From Bacillus paramycoides (GTDB taxonomy: Bacteria > Bacillota > Bacilli > Bacillales > Bacillaceae_G), in contig NZ_MAOI01000020.1 in NCBI RefSeq assembly GCF_001884235.1, forward strand, positions 1 to 64,000: DNA of 64,000 bases, read 5' to 3'. This document shows, piece by piece, positions 8,530 through 17,849 of this stretch. The stretch's first letter is position 1; each line of letters starts with the position of its first letter. The notes under the pieces were generated by a model. It was given only the letters and a program-made list of their open reading frames with translations. It was not told the origin of the DNA and made no database searches. The position numbers were made by a program, and so were the translations under genes.

Positions 8530-8567
8530 AAGCCTGAGTTCCTATCAATGTAGAACTCAGGCTGCTT
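8530..8567 (+). terminator. Terminator of the 51-aa gene
   Basis: AGCCTGAGTTC and AGAACTCAGGCT form a strong stem directly after the stop codon. Confidence 0.88.
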
Positions 8568-8677
8568 AACCCTATTAAATAAAGGAGGGATTGTTATAAT
8601 TATCGTTTTTGCTTTATATCGGGATTGATACATATTGTTTTTTTAAGGCCGTGCATATCCCATCTAGCATTATGGTA

Positions 8678-8790
8678 AATATATCAACGGCTTTTCGGAT
8701 ATATTGACGATTTTTCAATTATACCGATCGCTTCTTTAATTATATCGACGTTTCGATACAACATATCGATTTACCAACAAATTCCGACAT
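8678..8790 (+). repeat. Dispersed 21-nt-period repeat, copy A (five units)
   Basis: Degenerate tandem units of 21-22 bases, each starting TATATCRAC or similar; the last unit reads TATCGATTTACCAACAAA. Two more copies, at 47931 and 60327, share the unit design and the same end unit in the same orientation. It lies between convergent genes and is not coding. Confidence 0.65.
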
Positions 8791-8819
8791 AACTGAAATA
8801 AACAATACCCCCGCATAAA

Positions 8820-9125
8820 TTACGAATCACCGTACTTCCTTTTATTTGCGCTTAATATAATAAGAAACGCCACCGCTATTACAGCTAAAAAGCGAACTGG
8901 ATTAAACGGCGTTCCTACTGTTTCATTAAATCGATGATAAATAAACGGCATCATCTCAAGTACCATTAATCCCATAGCAATTTGGAATGTCTCAGCCATC
9001 GCTTTATTTTTTATAAACGTAGCACGTTCATCACCTTGTTTCCCGATTGCTATAAACATTTTTACAATAGCAAACACTACAAATAAAAAGACACATAACG
9101 CAATAATAAAAATAGCGACATTCAT
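8820..9125 (-). CDS. Membrane protein of unknown function (101 aa)
   Basis: Two to three hydrophobic helices: about residues 3-26, a weaker one around 47-62 (FQIAMGLMVLEMMPFIY) and 75-93 (FLAVIAVAFLIILSA), with a basic end, NKRKYGDS. ATG at 9125 has AGAGGTG six bases upstream; the GTG at 9134 would overlap it. No recognised family. The gene stands alone between the repeat copy A and katA and is not obviously co-transcribed with katA, which has its own terminator. Confidence 0.68.
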   Translation of the reverse strand: MNVAIFIIALCVFLFVVFAIVKMFIAIGKQGDERATFIKNKAMAETFQIAMGLMVLEMMPFIYHRFNETVGTPFNPVRFLAVIAVAFLIILSANKRKYGDS

Positions 9126-9182
9126 GAAATACACCTCTTATACGTAAAATTTATTCGACAAGATTACAACATATTTTACATA

Positions 9183-9213
9183 AAAAAAGACGACCGAGAA
9201 TCGGACGTCTTTT
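9183..9213 (-). terminator. katA terminator
   Basis: AAAGACG and CGTCTTT arms with an inner CCGA/TCGG pairing; a T-run follows on the minus strand just past the katA stop. Confidence 0.85.
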
Positions 9214-9218
9214 CCTAT

Positions 9219-10685
9219 TTATTTTGGAGCATTCCCTACATACTGCGTAATATCAACATTTAACGCTTGAGCTAAACGCATTCCGTAATCATGATCTGCA
9301 CGGAAGAAGTTGCAAATAGCGAGTAGTTTTGTGCGTTCATTTACGTCTTTTAAGTCATTTGTTAAGTTTGCAATTAAATTGTCTTGCTCTTCTTTAGAGA
9401 ATGAACGGTAACGCTCACCCGCTTGTTTGAAGTCATTTGGTTTCTCAATTTTTTCACGAGATACGTAACCTTCTACTTTCATAGTTGAATCACGGTAAGC
9501 TGGGTCCTCAACTGGATTTTCAGTATGACGGCTCGGTTCGTAGTTTATTGTAGATGGGTTTTGATTAATTTGCATCGCACCATCACGTTGTTGATTACGA
9601 ACAGCTGCGTATGGACAATTTACAGGAATTTGTAGATAGTTTGCACCAAGGCGATAACGCTGTGTATCTGGATAAGAGAATAAACGACCTTGTAATAATT
9701 TATCTTCAGATGGCTCAATACCATTTACAGTTGCACTCGGAGTAAACGCCGCTTGTTCTACTTCCGCAAAGAAGTTTTTCGGGTTACGATTTAACGTCAT
9801 TGTCCCTACTTCTATTAATGGGAAGCGATCTTCTGGCCATACTTTCGTTGGATCTAGTGGATCGAAATCTAAAGAATCCGTTTCATCTAGTTGCATTACT
9901 TGTACGTGTAAATCCCATTTTGGATAGTTTCCTTTTTCGATTGCATCGAATAAGTCACGAGTAGCATGATTGAAATCTTTCCCTTGTACTTGCTCCACTT
10001 CTTTCGCACTCAAGTTACGTACGCCTTGCTGTGGTTTCCAATGATATTTAATGTATACAATTTTACCTTCTGCATTAATCCATTTAAATGAATGTACGCC
10101 GAAACCTTCCATTTCACGGTAGTTTGCCGGTGTACCATAATCAGAAAATACCCATGTCATCATATGTGTAGATTCTGGAGTTAACGTCATAAAATCCCAA
10201 TAACGATCTGGTGTTTGAACGTTTGTATCAGGTGCTGGTTTTAAAGAATGCACCATGTCAGGGAATTTAATTGCATCACGAATGAAGAAAACAGGCAAAT
10301 GGTTACCTACGATATCGTAGTTTCCTTCTTCTGTATAAAATTTAACAGCGAACCCACGTGGATCACGAGCTGTTTCCGGAGAACCTTGACCATGAATGAC
10401 CGTTGAGAAACGAACGAATACAGGTGTCTCAGTTCCTTCACTTTGTAAAAATGCTGCTTTTGTATATTGCTTCATGCTGTTTTTCGTTACGAATACACCA
10501 TGAGCACCTGCACCGCGTGCATGCACAACACGCTCTGGAATACGTTCACGATCAAAATGCGCAAGTTTTTCTACTAAATGATAGTCTTCTAACAATACCG
10601 GTCCACGTCGACCAGCTGTACGAGAATTTTGGTTATCTCCAACTGGAGCACCTTGGTTTGTTGTTAAGCGATTATTTGGATTCAT
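9219..10685 (-). CDS. katA: Catalase KatA (heme, clade 3 small-subunit)
   Basis: Monofunctional heme catalase of 488 residues that converts hydrogen peroxide to water and oxygen in the cytosol. The distal histidine lies in ERVVHARGAGAHGVF, the Asn region in DIVGNHLPVFF, and the proximal heme-binding Tyr in RLFSYPDTQRYRLG. Length fits the small-subunit class. The start is ATG at 10685, with AGAGGAGG upstream; an in-frame extension to 10721 lacks such a site. It is directly downstream of the ferrochelatase gene hemH, giving a heme supply-heme enzyme pair. A 14/15 match to the PerR box lies between the two genes, consistent with peroxide induction. Confidence 0.96.
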   Translation of the reverse strand: MNPNNRLTTNQGAPVGDNQNSRTAGRRGPVLLEDYHLVEKLAHFDRERIPERVVHARGAGAHGVFVTKNSMKQYTKAAFLQSEGTETPVFVRFSTVIHGQGSPETARDPRGFAVKFYTEEGNYDIVGNHLPVFFIRDAIKFPDMVHSLKPAPDTNVQTPDRYWDFMTLTPESTHMMTWVFSDYGTPANYREMEGFGVHSFKWINAEGKIVYIKYHWKPQQGVRNLSAKEVEQVQGKDFNHATRDLFDAIEKGNYPKWDLHVQVMQLDETDSLDFDPLDPTKVWPEDRFPLIEVGTMTLNRNPKNFFAEVEQAAFTPSATVNGIEPSEDKLLQGRLFSYPDTQRYRLGANYLQIPVNCPYAAVRNQQRDGAMQINQNPSTINYEPSRHTENPVEDPAYRDSTMKVEGYVSREKIEKPNDFKQAGERYRSFSKEEQDNLIANLTNDLKDVNERTKLLAICNFFRADHDYGMRLAQALNVDITQYVGNAPK

Positions 10686-10728
10686 CAAGGGAGATCCTCC
10701 TCTTTCTTTCATAGTAATCATTATTTAT

Positions 10729-10743
10729 TTAAAATTATTATAA
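10729..10743. promoter_or_regulatory. PerR box upstream of katA
   Basis: TTAAAATTATTATAA matches the PerR consensus TTATAATNATTATAA at 14 of 15 positions. It starts right after the hemH stop (10745) and 44 bases upstream of the katA start, overlapping a possible TATAAT on the minus strand. Confidence 0.72.
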
Positions 10744-10744
10744 A

Positions 10745-11704
10745 CTAATTATTATTCAAAACTAAATTCTTGTCAACTATTTCCTTCATTTTTTTGGAAA
10801 CAATTTCAGTTAAACAATCGATAAATGTGGGTTGAGCGTTCGGCATATTTGGTCTAAAGTATGCAACATTTAATTCATCAGTTACAACTTTACATTCATA
10901 ATCGTTATCATATAAAACTTCTAAATGCTCTGCCACAAAGCCAACCGGACAATATACGAAAGATTCATAGCCATGCTCTTCATATAAATCTCTCGTTAAA
11001 TCTTGCACATCTGGCCCAATCCATGGATCTAGTGTATTTCCAGCGCTTTGCCAACCAATCGTATAATGCTTTATATCTGCTTCTGCCGCAATTAAGTCCG
11101 CTGTATGCTGTAATTGCTCTACATAAGGGTCTCCCGCTGCAATAATTTTCTCCGGTAAACTATGTGCGGAGAAAATAACAACTGCCTTCTCTTTATCTAT
11201 GATTTTAGTAAACGTTTCTTTAATTTGATCTGCCCAACAGGAAATAAATTTTGGTTCATCGTACCATTGTTCAATTGGTTCAATAACAGGACCACCTATT
11301 TCTTCTGAAAGACGAATGGCACGGTCATTATACGCTTTAATGCTAAATGTAGAATAGTGCGGTGCTAATACGATACTAATCGCCTGCTCAATTCCATCTC
11401 GCTTCATCTCTTCTACTGCATCTTCAATAAATGGAGCAATATGTTTTAACCCTAAGTAACAAACAAATTCATACTCTGTATACATTTTATTCAATGAATC
11501 TGTTAATTTATGTGCCTGCTCTTTCGTAATTTTTGCAAGTGGCGAAATTCCTCCAATTGCTGTATAACGCTCAATTAAATCTTGAAGCGCTTCTTCAGAC
11601 GGCTTACGCCCGTGGCGAATGTGAGTGTAATATCCCTCTACATCATCTAATGATTCTGGCGTTCCATACGCCATTACAAGCAAACCTATTTTCTTTTTCG
11701 TCAT
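10745..11704 (-). CDS. hemH: Ferrochelatase (coproporphyrin ferrochelatase type)
   Basis: A 319-residue enzyme that inserts Fe2+ into a porphyrin late in heme synthesis; Firmicutes enzymes act on coproporphyrin III. Family marks include the N-terminal [20 protein letters not shown], the catalytic His in [11 protein letters not shown], the segment [17 protein letters not shown] and the Glu-rich [10 protein letters not shown]. No iron-sulfur cysteine cluster is seen, as expected in Bacillus. It sits immediately upstream of katA, apart from the usual hemEHY cluster, so it is probably a second hemH paralogue serving catalase under peroxide stress. A PerR-like site at 11789-11803 supports that. 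Confidence 0.94.
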   Translation of the reverse strand: MTKKKIGLLVMAYGTPESLDDVEGYYTHIRHGRKPSEEALQDLIERYTAIGGISPLAKITKEQAHKLTDSLNKMYTEYEFVCYLGLKHIAPFIEDAVEEMKRDGIEQAISIVLAPHYSTFSIKAYNDRAIRLSEEIGGPVIEPIEQWYDEPKFISCWADQIKETFTKIIDKEKAVVIFSAHSLPEKIIAAGDPYVEQLQHTADLIAAEADIKHYTIGWQSAGNTLDPWIGPDVQDLTRDLYEEHGYESFVYCPVGFVAEHLEVLYDNDYECKVVTDELNVAYFRPNMPNAQPTFIDCLTEIVSKKMKEIVDKNLVLNNN

Positions 11705-11788
11705 CTATATAACACCTCAATTTTGGAAATGAGAACCTTTTTCAAGAACGTTTGTTTCAAATTATAACAAGTAATAATAAGTACGTCA

Positions 11789-11803
11789 AAATAATAATTC
11801 TAA
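11789..11803. promoter_or_regulatory. PerR-like box upstream of hemH
   Basis: AAATAATAATTCTAA matches the PerR palindrome at 12 of 15 positions, about 85 bases upstream of the hemH start. The rest of the 326-base intergenic region (11705-12030) is AT-rich. Confidence 0.5.
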
Positions 11804-11836
11804 TTAAGTATTATTTATAATATGATTTTAAATTTT

Positions 11837-11869
11837 ATATGACAATTTATTTAATATTAATTGTCATAT
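11837..11869. promoter_or_regulatory. Inverted repeat, 11-bp perfect arms and 11-base spacer
   Basis: ATATGACAATT and AATTGTCATAT are exact complements. It lies in the hemH / secreted phosphatase intergenic region, 133 bases from one start and 162 from the other. No T-run follows, so an operator is more likely than a terminator. Confidence 0.5.
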
Positions 11870-12030
11870 TCTCGTATTATTCTTAATCACTGTGGAACTT
11901 CACAACAGCTTAAAAAAATCTCAATATTCCAGTTATTATTCCTCAAAATTTGTACTTTACTATTTATCTTAGAAAAGGAAACAGAATTCCGTTGAATTCT
12001 AATTAAAGGAACATATAAGGAGGATTTAAA

Positions 12031-14589
12031 ATGACACAGCCTTTTATTAAAAAAGCAGTACTGATTTCTACACTTACCATGAGTACAATCCTATCCACAA
12101 CAATTCCATTTAACGTTTTAGCAGCACCTAATCCAGCAATACAAATGCAACAAGAAAATCTCACTGACGAAATTATGAAGCTATCGTTCGAGGAAAATCT
12201 AAATGATAGCTCCGCATCCAATCACATAATTTCATATGAAAATGGTAATCCTTCATTTACAGACGGACGCATAAATAAAGCTCTCAAGTTTAAATCAACC
12301 TCACAGAAAAATGCTTCCTATATCGACTTAGGAGATACTTCACAATTAAAATTTGAAGAACGTACAGACTTCACAATAGCCTTTTGGGTAAAATCTTCCG
12401 GAGTAAATGCTGATCCAGCCATCATTTCAAATAAAGATTGGACTAGCGGTGGAAACTTAGGGTGGTTTATCGGTTTAAAGGATAAGGCTCTCCTTTGGAA
12501 TTTCAAAACATCCGGTAGCTCCCGCCTGGATGCCTCTATTCCAAATATCGCTGATAACGTTTGGCATCATATTGTGATTTCTCATGACCGCGATGGATAT
12601 GCAACTATTTATAAAGATGGAAAGCTAGAACAACAAATTGATATTAGTAAAATGAAAGGTACAATCGATACAAATTACACAACAAAAATTGGAGTTGATG
12701 GGAAAGGAACTTTATTCGGAAACAACTTTGACGCAACACTAGATGAAGTATCTATCCTAAGAAAAGCAGTAACGGCTACAGATGTTCAAAAAATGTATCA
12801 ATCCGCTCCTCCGATTGCTGTTACTGACATTTCCATTGACCAACCAACTATTCATTTAAATGTTGATGGTTACACCTATTTACAAGCCAATATCCAGCCT
12901 TTAGACGCAACAAATAAAAAAGTAACTTGGACAAGCAGTAATAAAAACATCGCAGACGTTGAAGCGATAGATGGAAAAGTCAAAGTAATTGGAATAGGCG
13001 TTGGGAAAACAACAATTCAAGCCATTTCTGAAGACGGAAAAAAAGCCGCTACAGCAGAACTAACTGTTGGAAATTCTTTAGATATAACACGTGATGGTTT
13101 ACTTGAACAAAATGATTTAAACTTTGTAAAACAATACATCGGATCAGATGTAAATAGTCAAAACTGGAAGGAAATTAAGCGGGCTGATTTAAATGAAGAT
13201 GGAAAAATTGATGAAAAGGACATACCCCCTCTTCAAGAACAGCTAAAACAATCTACAAACTATCCATACAAACATGTCTTTATTATCGGGTTAGATGGAG
13301 CTGGTATTGCTGTTAAAGATGCTAATGCCCCTAATATTAAAAATTTTATCGCTAATGGTGCCAGCACTTATAATGCGCAAGCTCTTTCACCAACGATTAG
13401 CGCTCAAAACTGGGGCGGAATCTTACATGGTGTAACACCTGATAAAACAAAACTGGATAATACAATCGCAGGGTCAATAGCATTCCCTGAAAATTCACCT
13501 TATCCATCCTTTATGAAAGTACTAAAACAAGAACGACCTTACGCAAAAATGGCTTCATTTGCTGGATGGAGTCCCATTAATAAAGGGATTATCGAACAAT
13601 CCGTAGGCGCTCACTTAGAGTCTGTCCCGGATGACCAATTGGCACCAAAAATCTCAAATTATATTAAAACGGAAGGAAAAGATACTGCGGTCACATTCAT
13701 TCATTTTGACGATATTGATGGAGCTGGTCATTCTAAAGGCTACGGCAGCCCCGCATATATGCAACAAATTGAAAAAACAGATAAAAATGTAGGGATTGTA
13801 TTAGATGCAATTCGTGACGCTGGTTTATTAGAAGATAGCCTTGTTATTATGACAACGGATCATGGAGGAAAAGACTACGGACATGGAGGAGAATCTCCTG
13901 AAGAAAAGACAATTTTCTGGGCGGCGAACGGCCCTGGAATTCTAGCAAAATCATCTATTACAACTCCTATGACGAATATGGATACAGCGGCAGTTGTAGC
14001 ACAAGCACTACGCTCGAATAAACCTATGACTTGGGATGCAAAGACACCTGAGAATTTACTAGAAACATTCCCTACTAGCCTTACACTTAACAAATCAGAA
14101 CACTCTTTAAGAGAAAGAGAAACCTTTGAACTCGTTGCGAATATCACTCCAAACGTTACAAATAAAAAGTTAATTTGGAAAAGTGACAATCCAACTGTTG
14201 CAACAATACAAGCAACGGATGAAAAAGCAATTGTCCATGCTGTACAAGCTGGTACTGCAACACTTACTGCAACAACTGCTACTGGCGAATATGTAGCAAC
14301 ATGTCAAGTAACTGTTGAACCAAATCATGTACCTGTTACAGGCATCAAAGTGGACGAACGATCTTTTGAGATCAAGCAAGGAGATGAAAAACTTGTATCT
14401 GCCTCCGTTCTTCCAGAAAATGCAACAAATAAAAATATAGTTTGGAAAAGTAGTGACACAAGCATCATTGCCCTGGAAACCAAAAATAATACGACTCATG
14501 TGAAAGCTTTAAAAACTGGACGCGTTGTTTTAACCGCAACAACAGATGATGGAAAATACAATAGATATATTTATATTCAAGTGAAATAG
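12031..14589 (+). CDS. Secreted alkaline-phosphatase-superfamily protein with LamG, Big2 and dockerin-like modules
   Basis: An 852-residue exported protein. A Sec signal peptide ends near residue 32 (NVLA-AP). Then come a LamG/concanavalin-like domain (~45-255), a Big2 Ig-like domain (~265-350), a two-repeat dockerin-like calcium-binding module (~352-410, with DLNEDGKIDEKD), the phosphatase/phosphodiesterase domain (~415-680) and two more Big2 domains. The catalytic set of nucleotide pyrophosphatase/phosphodiesterase enzymes is complete: D422, S457 (nucleophile, with N460), D563, H567, D610, H611 and H618. The substrate is unknown. No LPXTG or SLH anchor is present. ATG follows AAGGAGGATTTAAA. 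Confidence 0.85.
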   Translation: MTQPFIKKAVLISTLTMSTILSTTIPFNVLAAPNPAIQMQQENLTDEIMKLSFEENLNDSSASNHIISYENGNPSFTDGRINKALKFKSTSQKNASYIDLGDTSQLKFEERTDFTIAFWVKSSGVNADPAIISNKDWTSGGNLGWFIGLKDKALLWNFKTSGSSRLDASIPNIADNVWHHIVISHDRDGYATIYKDGKLEQQIDISKMKGTIDTNYTTKIGVDGKGTLFGNNFDATLDEVSILRKAVTATDVQKMYQSAPPIAVTDISIDQPTIHLNVDGYTYLQANIQPLDATNKKVTWTSSNKNIADVEAIDGKVKVIGIGVGKTTIQAISEDGKKAATAELTVGNSLDITRDGLLEQNDLNFVKQYIGSDVNSQNWKEIKRADLNEDGKIDEKDIPPLQEQLKQSTNYPYKHVFIIGLDGAGIAVKDANAPNIKNFIANGASTYNAQALSPTISAQNWGGILHGVTPDKTKLDNTIAGSIAFPENSPYPSFMKVLKQERPYAKMASFAGWSPINKGIIEQSVGAHLESVPDDQLAPKISNYIKTEGKDTAVTFIHFDDIDGAGHSKGYGSPAYMQQIEKTDKNVGIVLDAIRDAGLLEDSLVIMTTDHGGKDYGHGGESPEEKTIFWAANGPGILAKSSITTPMTNMDTAAVVAQALRSNKPMTWDAKTPENLLETFPTSLTLNKSEHSLRERETFELVANITPNVTNKKLIWKSDNPTVATIQATDEKAIVHAVQAGTATLTATTATGEYVATCQVTVEPNHVPVTGIKVDERSFEIKQGDEKLVSASVLPENATNKNIVWKSSDTSIIALETKNNTTHVKALKTGRVVLTATTDDGKYNRYIYIQVK

Positions 14590-14593
14590 AAGA

Positions 14594-14627
14594 AAAGGCG
14601 GCTTACACAACATGCAAGCCGCCCTTT
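14594..14627 (+). terminator. Terminator between convergent genes
   Basis: AAAGGCGGCTT and AAGCCGCCCTTT form a strong stem; it could serve both the phosphatase gene and the convergent asparagine synthetase gene. Confidence 0.85.
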
Positions 14628-14629
14628 CC

Positions 14630-16477
14630 CTACTCTTTAATATTTACCCCATACTCTTTAAACCAAACATGAATTTGCGCTAAATGAGCTAAAAGTTGTG
14701 GCCCTGTCATTAATTGACCGAACCATGGCGTTTGAAATGCACTTCCGCCAGACTCGATCAATCCACTCAGCTGCTCTTTATCGAACAGTTCATGTAAAAT
14801 TGATCCTTTATCCGTTAATAAATCTTGGAGCCATACTGTTACTGCTTTCGTATAGTGCGGATTATGCGTTTTCGGATACGGGCTTTTCTTTCTATACAAT
14901 ATATCATTTGGAAGTAATCCCTCTAACGCTTTACGCAATAGACCTTTTTCGCGGTTTTTATACATTTTCATTTCCCAAGGAATATTCCAAGCATATTCGA
15001 CAAGTCGGTGGTCCGCAAACGGAACGCGTACTTCTAAGCTTGCCCCCATACTCATACGGTCTTTTCTGTCTAATAGTGTTGTCATAAACCAAACCATGTT
15101 TAAATAAAATAACTGTCGTCTCTTCGCTTCTAGCGCACTTTCCCCTTCTAAAATCGGTACTTCTTGAATGGATTCTTCATAGCGACGCTGTACATATTGT
15201 TGCAAATTTAGTTTACTTCTCCACTCCTTCTTTAGAAGTTGTTCACGCGCTTCTGTAGAGCGCATCCATGGGAATGCACTTGACTGTAAATCATCTTCTC
15301 TATAAAACCATGGATAACCACCGAATATTTCATCTGCACATTCTCCGGATAAACCAACGACAAAATCTTGTTTTATTTCACGGCAAAACCATAATAATGA
15401 AGAATCAATATCTGCCATACCAGGCAAATCGCGAACGAGCACTGCTTCTGTTAAATACTGTGCTAATTGTTCATTTGAAATGACGCAACGATGATGGGTC
15501 GTTCGAAACGTTTCCGTCATTAAATTGATAAAAGGTGCGTCTGAATTTGGCTGAAATGCATTCGCCTTAAAATATTTTTCGTTATCTTCATAGTCAATAG
15601 AATACGTGTGCAATTGCCCTTTCCCTGATCTTTCATATTCTTTTGCGGCAATTGCTGTTATAGCACTTGAATCTACACCACCCGATAAAAATGTACATAG
15701 CGGTACGTCAGAAACTAATTGTCTCGTAATCGCATCCTGTAATAAAAAACGTGTTTTCTCTACTGTTTCTTCAAATGAATCTTCATGTTTTTTACTTTCC
15801 ACATTCCAATATCTCCATATACATAAACCGTCTTTTGAAAACGTCATTGCATGCCCCGGGCGCAGTTCTTGAATACCAGCATATATACCGTGACCAGGAG
15901 TTCGAGATGGCCCTAAACCGAATATTTCTGACAACCCTTCTAACGTTACTTCAGTCTTTACATCTGGATGTGCCAATATCGCTTTTAACTCTGAACCAAA
16001 TAATAATCGGCCGCTATCATATTTATAAAATAGTGGCTTTACACCTAATCGATCTCTGGAAATAAAGACTCTTTCATTTTTCTCATCCCATACTGCAAAC
16101 GCATATATACCGTTTAAATGATCGACACATTCTTCCTTCCATTCAATATAAGATGCCAATAGTACTTCTGTATCAGAATGCCCTTTAAATGTATAACCTC
16201 TTCTTAATAACTCTTTCCGAATATCTTCTGTATTATAGAGCTCTCCGTTATAGCAAATCGCATAACTCGTTTCGTCTTTTAAACAAGTCATTGGCTGTTT
16301 ACCACCTTCAGGATCTACAACGATTAACCGCTTATGCCCAAATGCGACGTTCCCTTTAATCCAAACTTTGTTATCATCTGGTCCGCGTTTCGCTAGCGTT
16401 TCCGCCATCTTCGTCACGACGTCCCTTTCCCCTTCTAATGAGCGTTTATAATCCACCCATCCTGTAATCCCGCACAT
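14630..16477 (-). CDS. asnB: Asparagine synthetase (glutamine-hydrolysing), AsnB/AsnO family
   Basis: A 615-residue cytosolic enzyme making asparagine from aspartate, glutamine and ATP. The start is ATG at 16477 so that Cys2 (MCGITGW) becomes the N-terminal nucleophile of the class II glutaminase domain (~2-210); upstream codons would bury it. The synthetase domain has the ATP pyrophosphate loop SGGVDSS at 265-271. B. subtilis has three paralogues; length and the neighbouring yisL/yisK genes make AsnO (YisO), linked to sporulation, the closest match. The symbol is therefore a family name only. GGAAGG lies upstream of the start. Confidence 0.92.
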   Translation of the reverse strand: MCGITGWVDYKRSLEGERDVVTKMAETLAKRGPDDNKVWIKGNVAFGHKRLIVVDPEGGKQPMTCLKDETSYAICYNGELYNTEDIRKELLRRGYTFKGHSDTEVLLASYIEWKEECVDHLNGIYAFAVWDEKNERVFISRDRLGVKPLFYKYDSGRLLFGSELKAILAHPDVKTEVTLEGLSEIFGLGPSRTPGHGIYAGIQELRPGHAMTFSKDGLCIWRYWNVESKKHEDSFEETVEKTRFLLQDAITRQLVSDVPLCTFLSGGVDSSAITAIAAKEYERSGKGQLHTYSIDYEDNEKYFKANAFQPNSDAPFINLMTETFRTTHHRCVISNEQLAQYLTEAVLVRDLPGMADIDSSLLWFCREIKQDFVVGLSGECADEIFGGYPWFYREDDLQSSAFPWMRSTEAREQLLKKEWRSKLNLQQYVQRRYEESIQEVPILEGESALEAKRRQLFYLNMVWFMTTLLDRKDRMSMGASLEVRVPFADHRLVEYAWNIPWEMKMYKNREKGLLRKALEGLLPNDILYRKKSPYPKTHNPHYTKAVTVWLQDLLTDKGSILHELFDKEQLSGLIESGGSAFQTPWFGQLMTGPQLLAHLAQIHVWFKEYGVNIKE

Positions 16478-16719
16478 AAGAATCATCCTTCCTAATCTAA
16501 TATCAGTTTCTGAACGTGCAGTAATCCCCACCCTATGAGTGCGGATACATAAAAACAACAAACTTGACGATAACTAGCTATCCATATATGGAATAGCAGT
16601 TTCACTGTGTGTAGCGTGTTTTATTGTATGCCCATCTATCTTTAGGTGTGTCTAGTTATAAAGAACGTACGAACTGTCCATAACAAGAATAACTACTTCT
16701 ATAAAAGGAGAAATGAACT

Positions 16720-17274
16720 ATGGCACAACGTAAACATATTTTGTATAACCAACCGCGCGCCCATACAATCGGTAATGTGGAATATATAAACAATGAATGG
16801 GTATTCTTTGATGATGAAAATGATGAAGCTTTTTTATTAGAAGATATCGCCGATGATGGTTTTGAAATTTTATATAACAACAATTGGCTACCAGCGCGTT
16901 TTTATGAACAAAACATATTACAAATTGCAAATGAACAACATCCTCTTCAAAACGGGGAAATGATACGAATTCGAAAAAAATTACTTCTTAGCTATACTGA
17001 ATGGCTTGAGGAGTTACCCGACTCTGTCTTTACATTGTTAACCGACTCATTGCAATCGCTTAATTACTCTTTATATGATTGCATGTATTGTCATAATTAT
17101 TTATCATTCTTACCGAAAGATGGACCGTGCGAAGGAGTAAATATTCTTTTGTTCGATAACGAAGAAATGATTTGTACATTGCAACATCATTTCGTGCGCT
17201 ACTCTTCCTCTAATAAGAATATTTTAAGATTTACGAAAGTAAGCGGAGAAGAGCTACATATCGATGCAACATAA
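16720..17274 (+). CDS. DUF2777-like protein of unknown function (184 aa)
   Basis: ATG follows AAAGGAG. The product is acidic, soluble, with no signal peptide or membrane helix. It has a Cys-x-x-Cys-like pair (CMYCHNYLSF around residue 125), which could bind a metal or be a redox pair. It resembles, from memory, the Bacillus family DUF2777, for which no function is known. It is monocistronic: its own promoter region upstream, a terminator directly downstream and a convergent neighbour (yisL). Confidence 0.7.
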   Translation: MAQRKHILYNQPRAHTIGNVEYINNEWVFFDDENDEAFLLEDIADDGFEILYNNNWLPARFYEQNILQIANEQHPLQNGEMIRIRKKLLLSYTEWLEELPDSVFTLLTDSLQSLNYSLYDCMYCHNYLSFLPKDGPCEGVNILLFDNEEMICTLQHHFVRYSSSNKNILRFTKVSGEELHIDAT

Positions 17275-17280
17275 AATAAA

Positions 17281-17326
17281 AAACCACCTTATCTCCCAAA
17301 TATTTGAGAGCATAAGGTGGTTTTAT
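17281..17326. terminator. Bidirectional terminator between DUF2777-like gene and yisL
   Basis: AAACCACCTTAT and ATAAGGTGGTTT form the outer stem and CTCCCAAATATTTGAGAG an inner one; T-runs occur on both strands. Confidence 0.87.
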
Positions 17327-17334
17327 TTTCTTTA

Positions 17335-17730
<396 letters not shown>

Positions 17731-17756
17731 TCACTTTATATGATAACATGTTCATT

Positions 17757-17801
17757 TATTTTCAGGAAATGTTTCGCTTTTTTATATTTAAATGCTATAA
17801 T
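17757..17801 (+). promoter_or_regulatory. rocD promoter with CodY-like box
   Basis: An extended -10, TGCTATAAT, ends at 17801; the -35 (TTCGCT, 17773-17778) is weak at 17-base spacing. Just upstream, TATTTTCAGGAAATG (17757-17771) matches the CodY consensus AATTTTCWGAAAATT at 12 of 15 bases, a position suited to repression. No -24/-12 sigma-54 promoter was seen, unlike B. subtilis rocDEF. Confidence 0.55.
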
Positions 17802-17849
17802 ATTTAGAGTATTTACAAACTTCTTGTAATAACAAAAGGGGGAACAATC

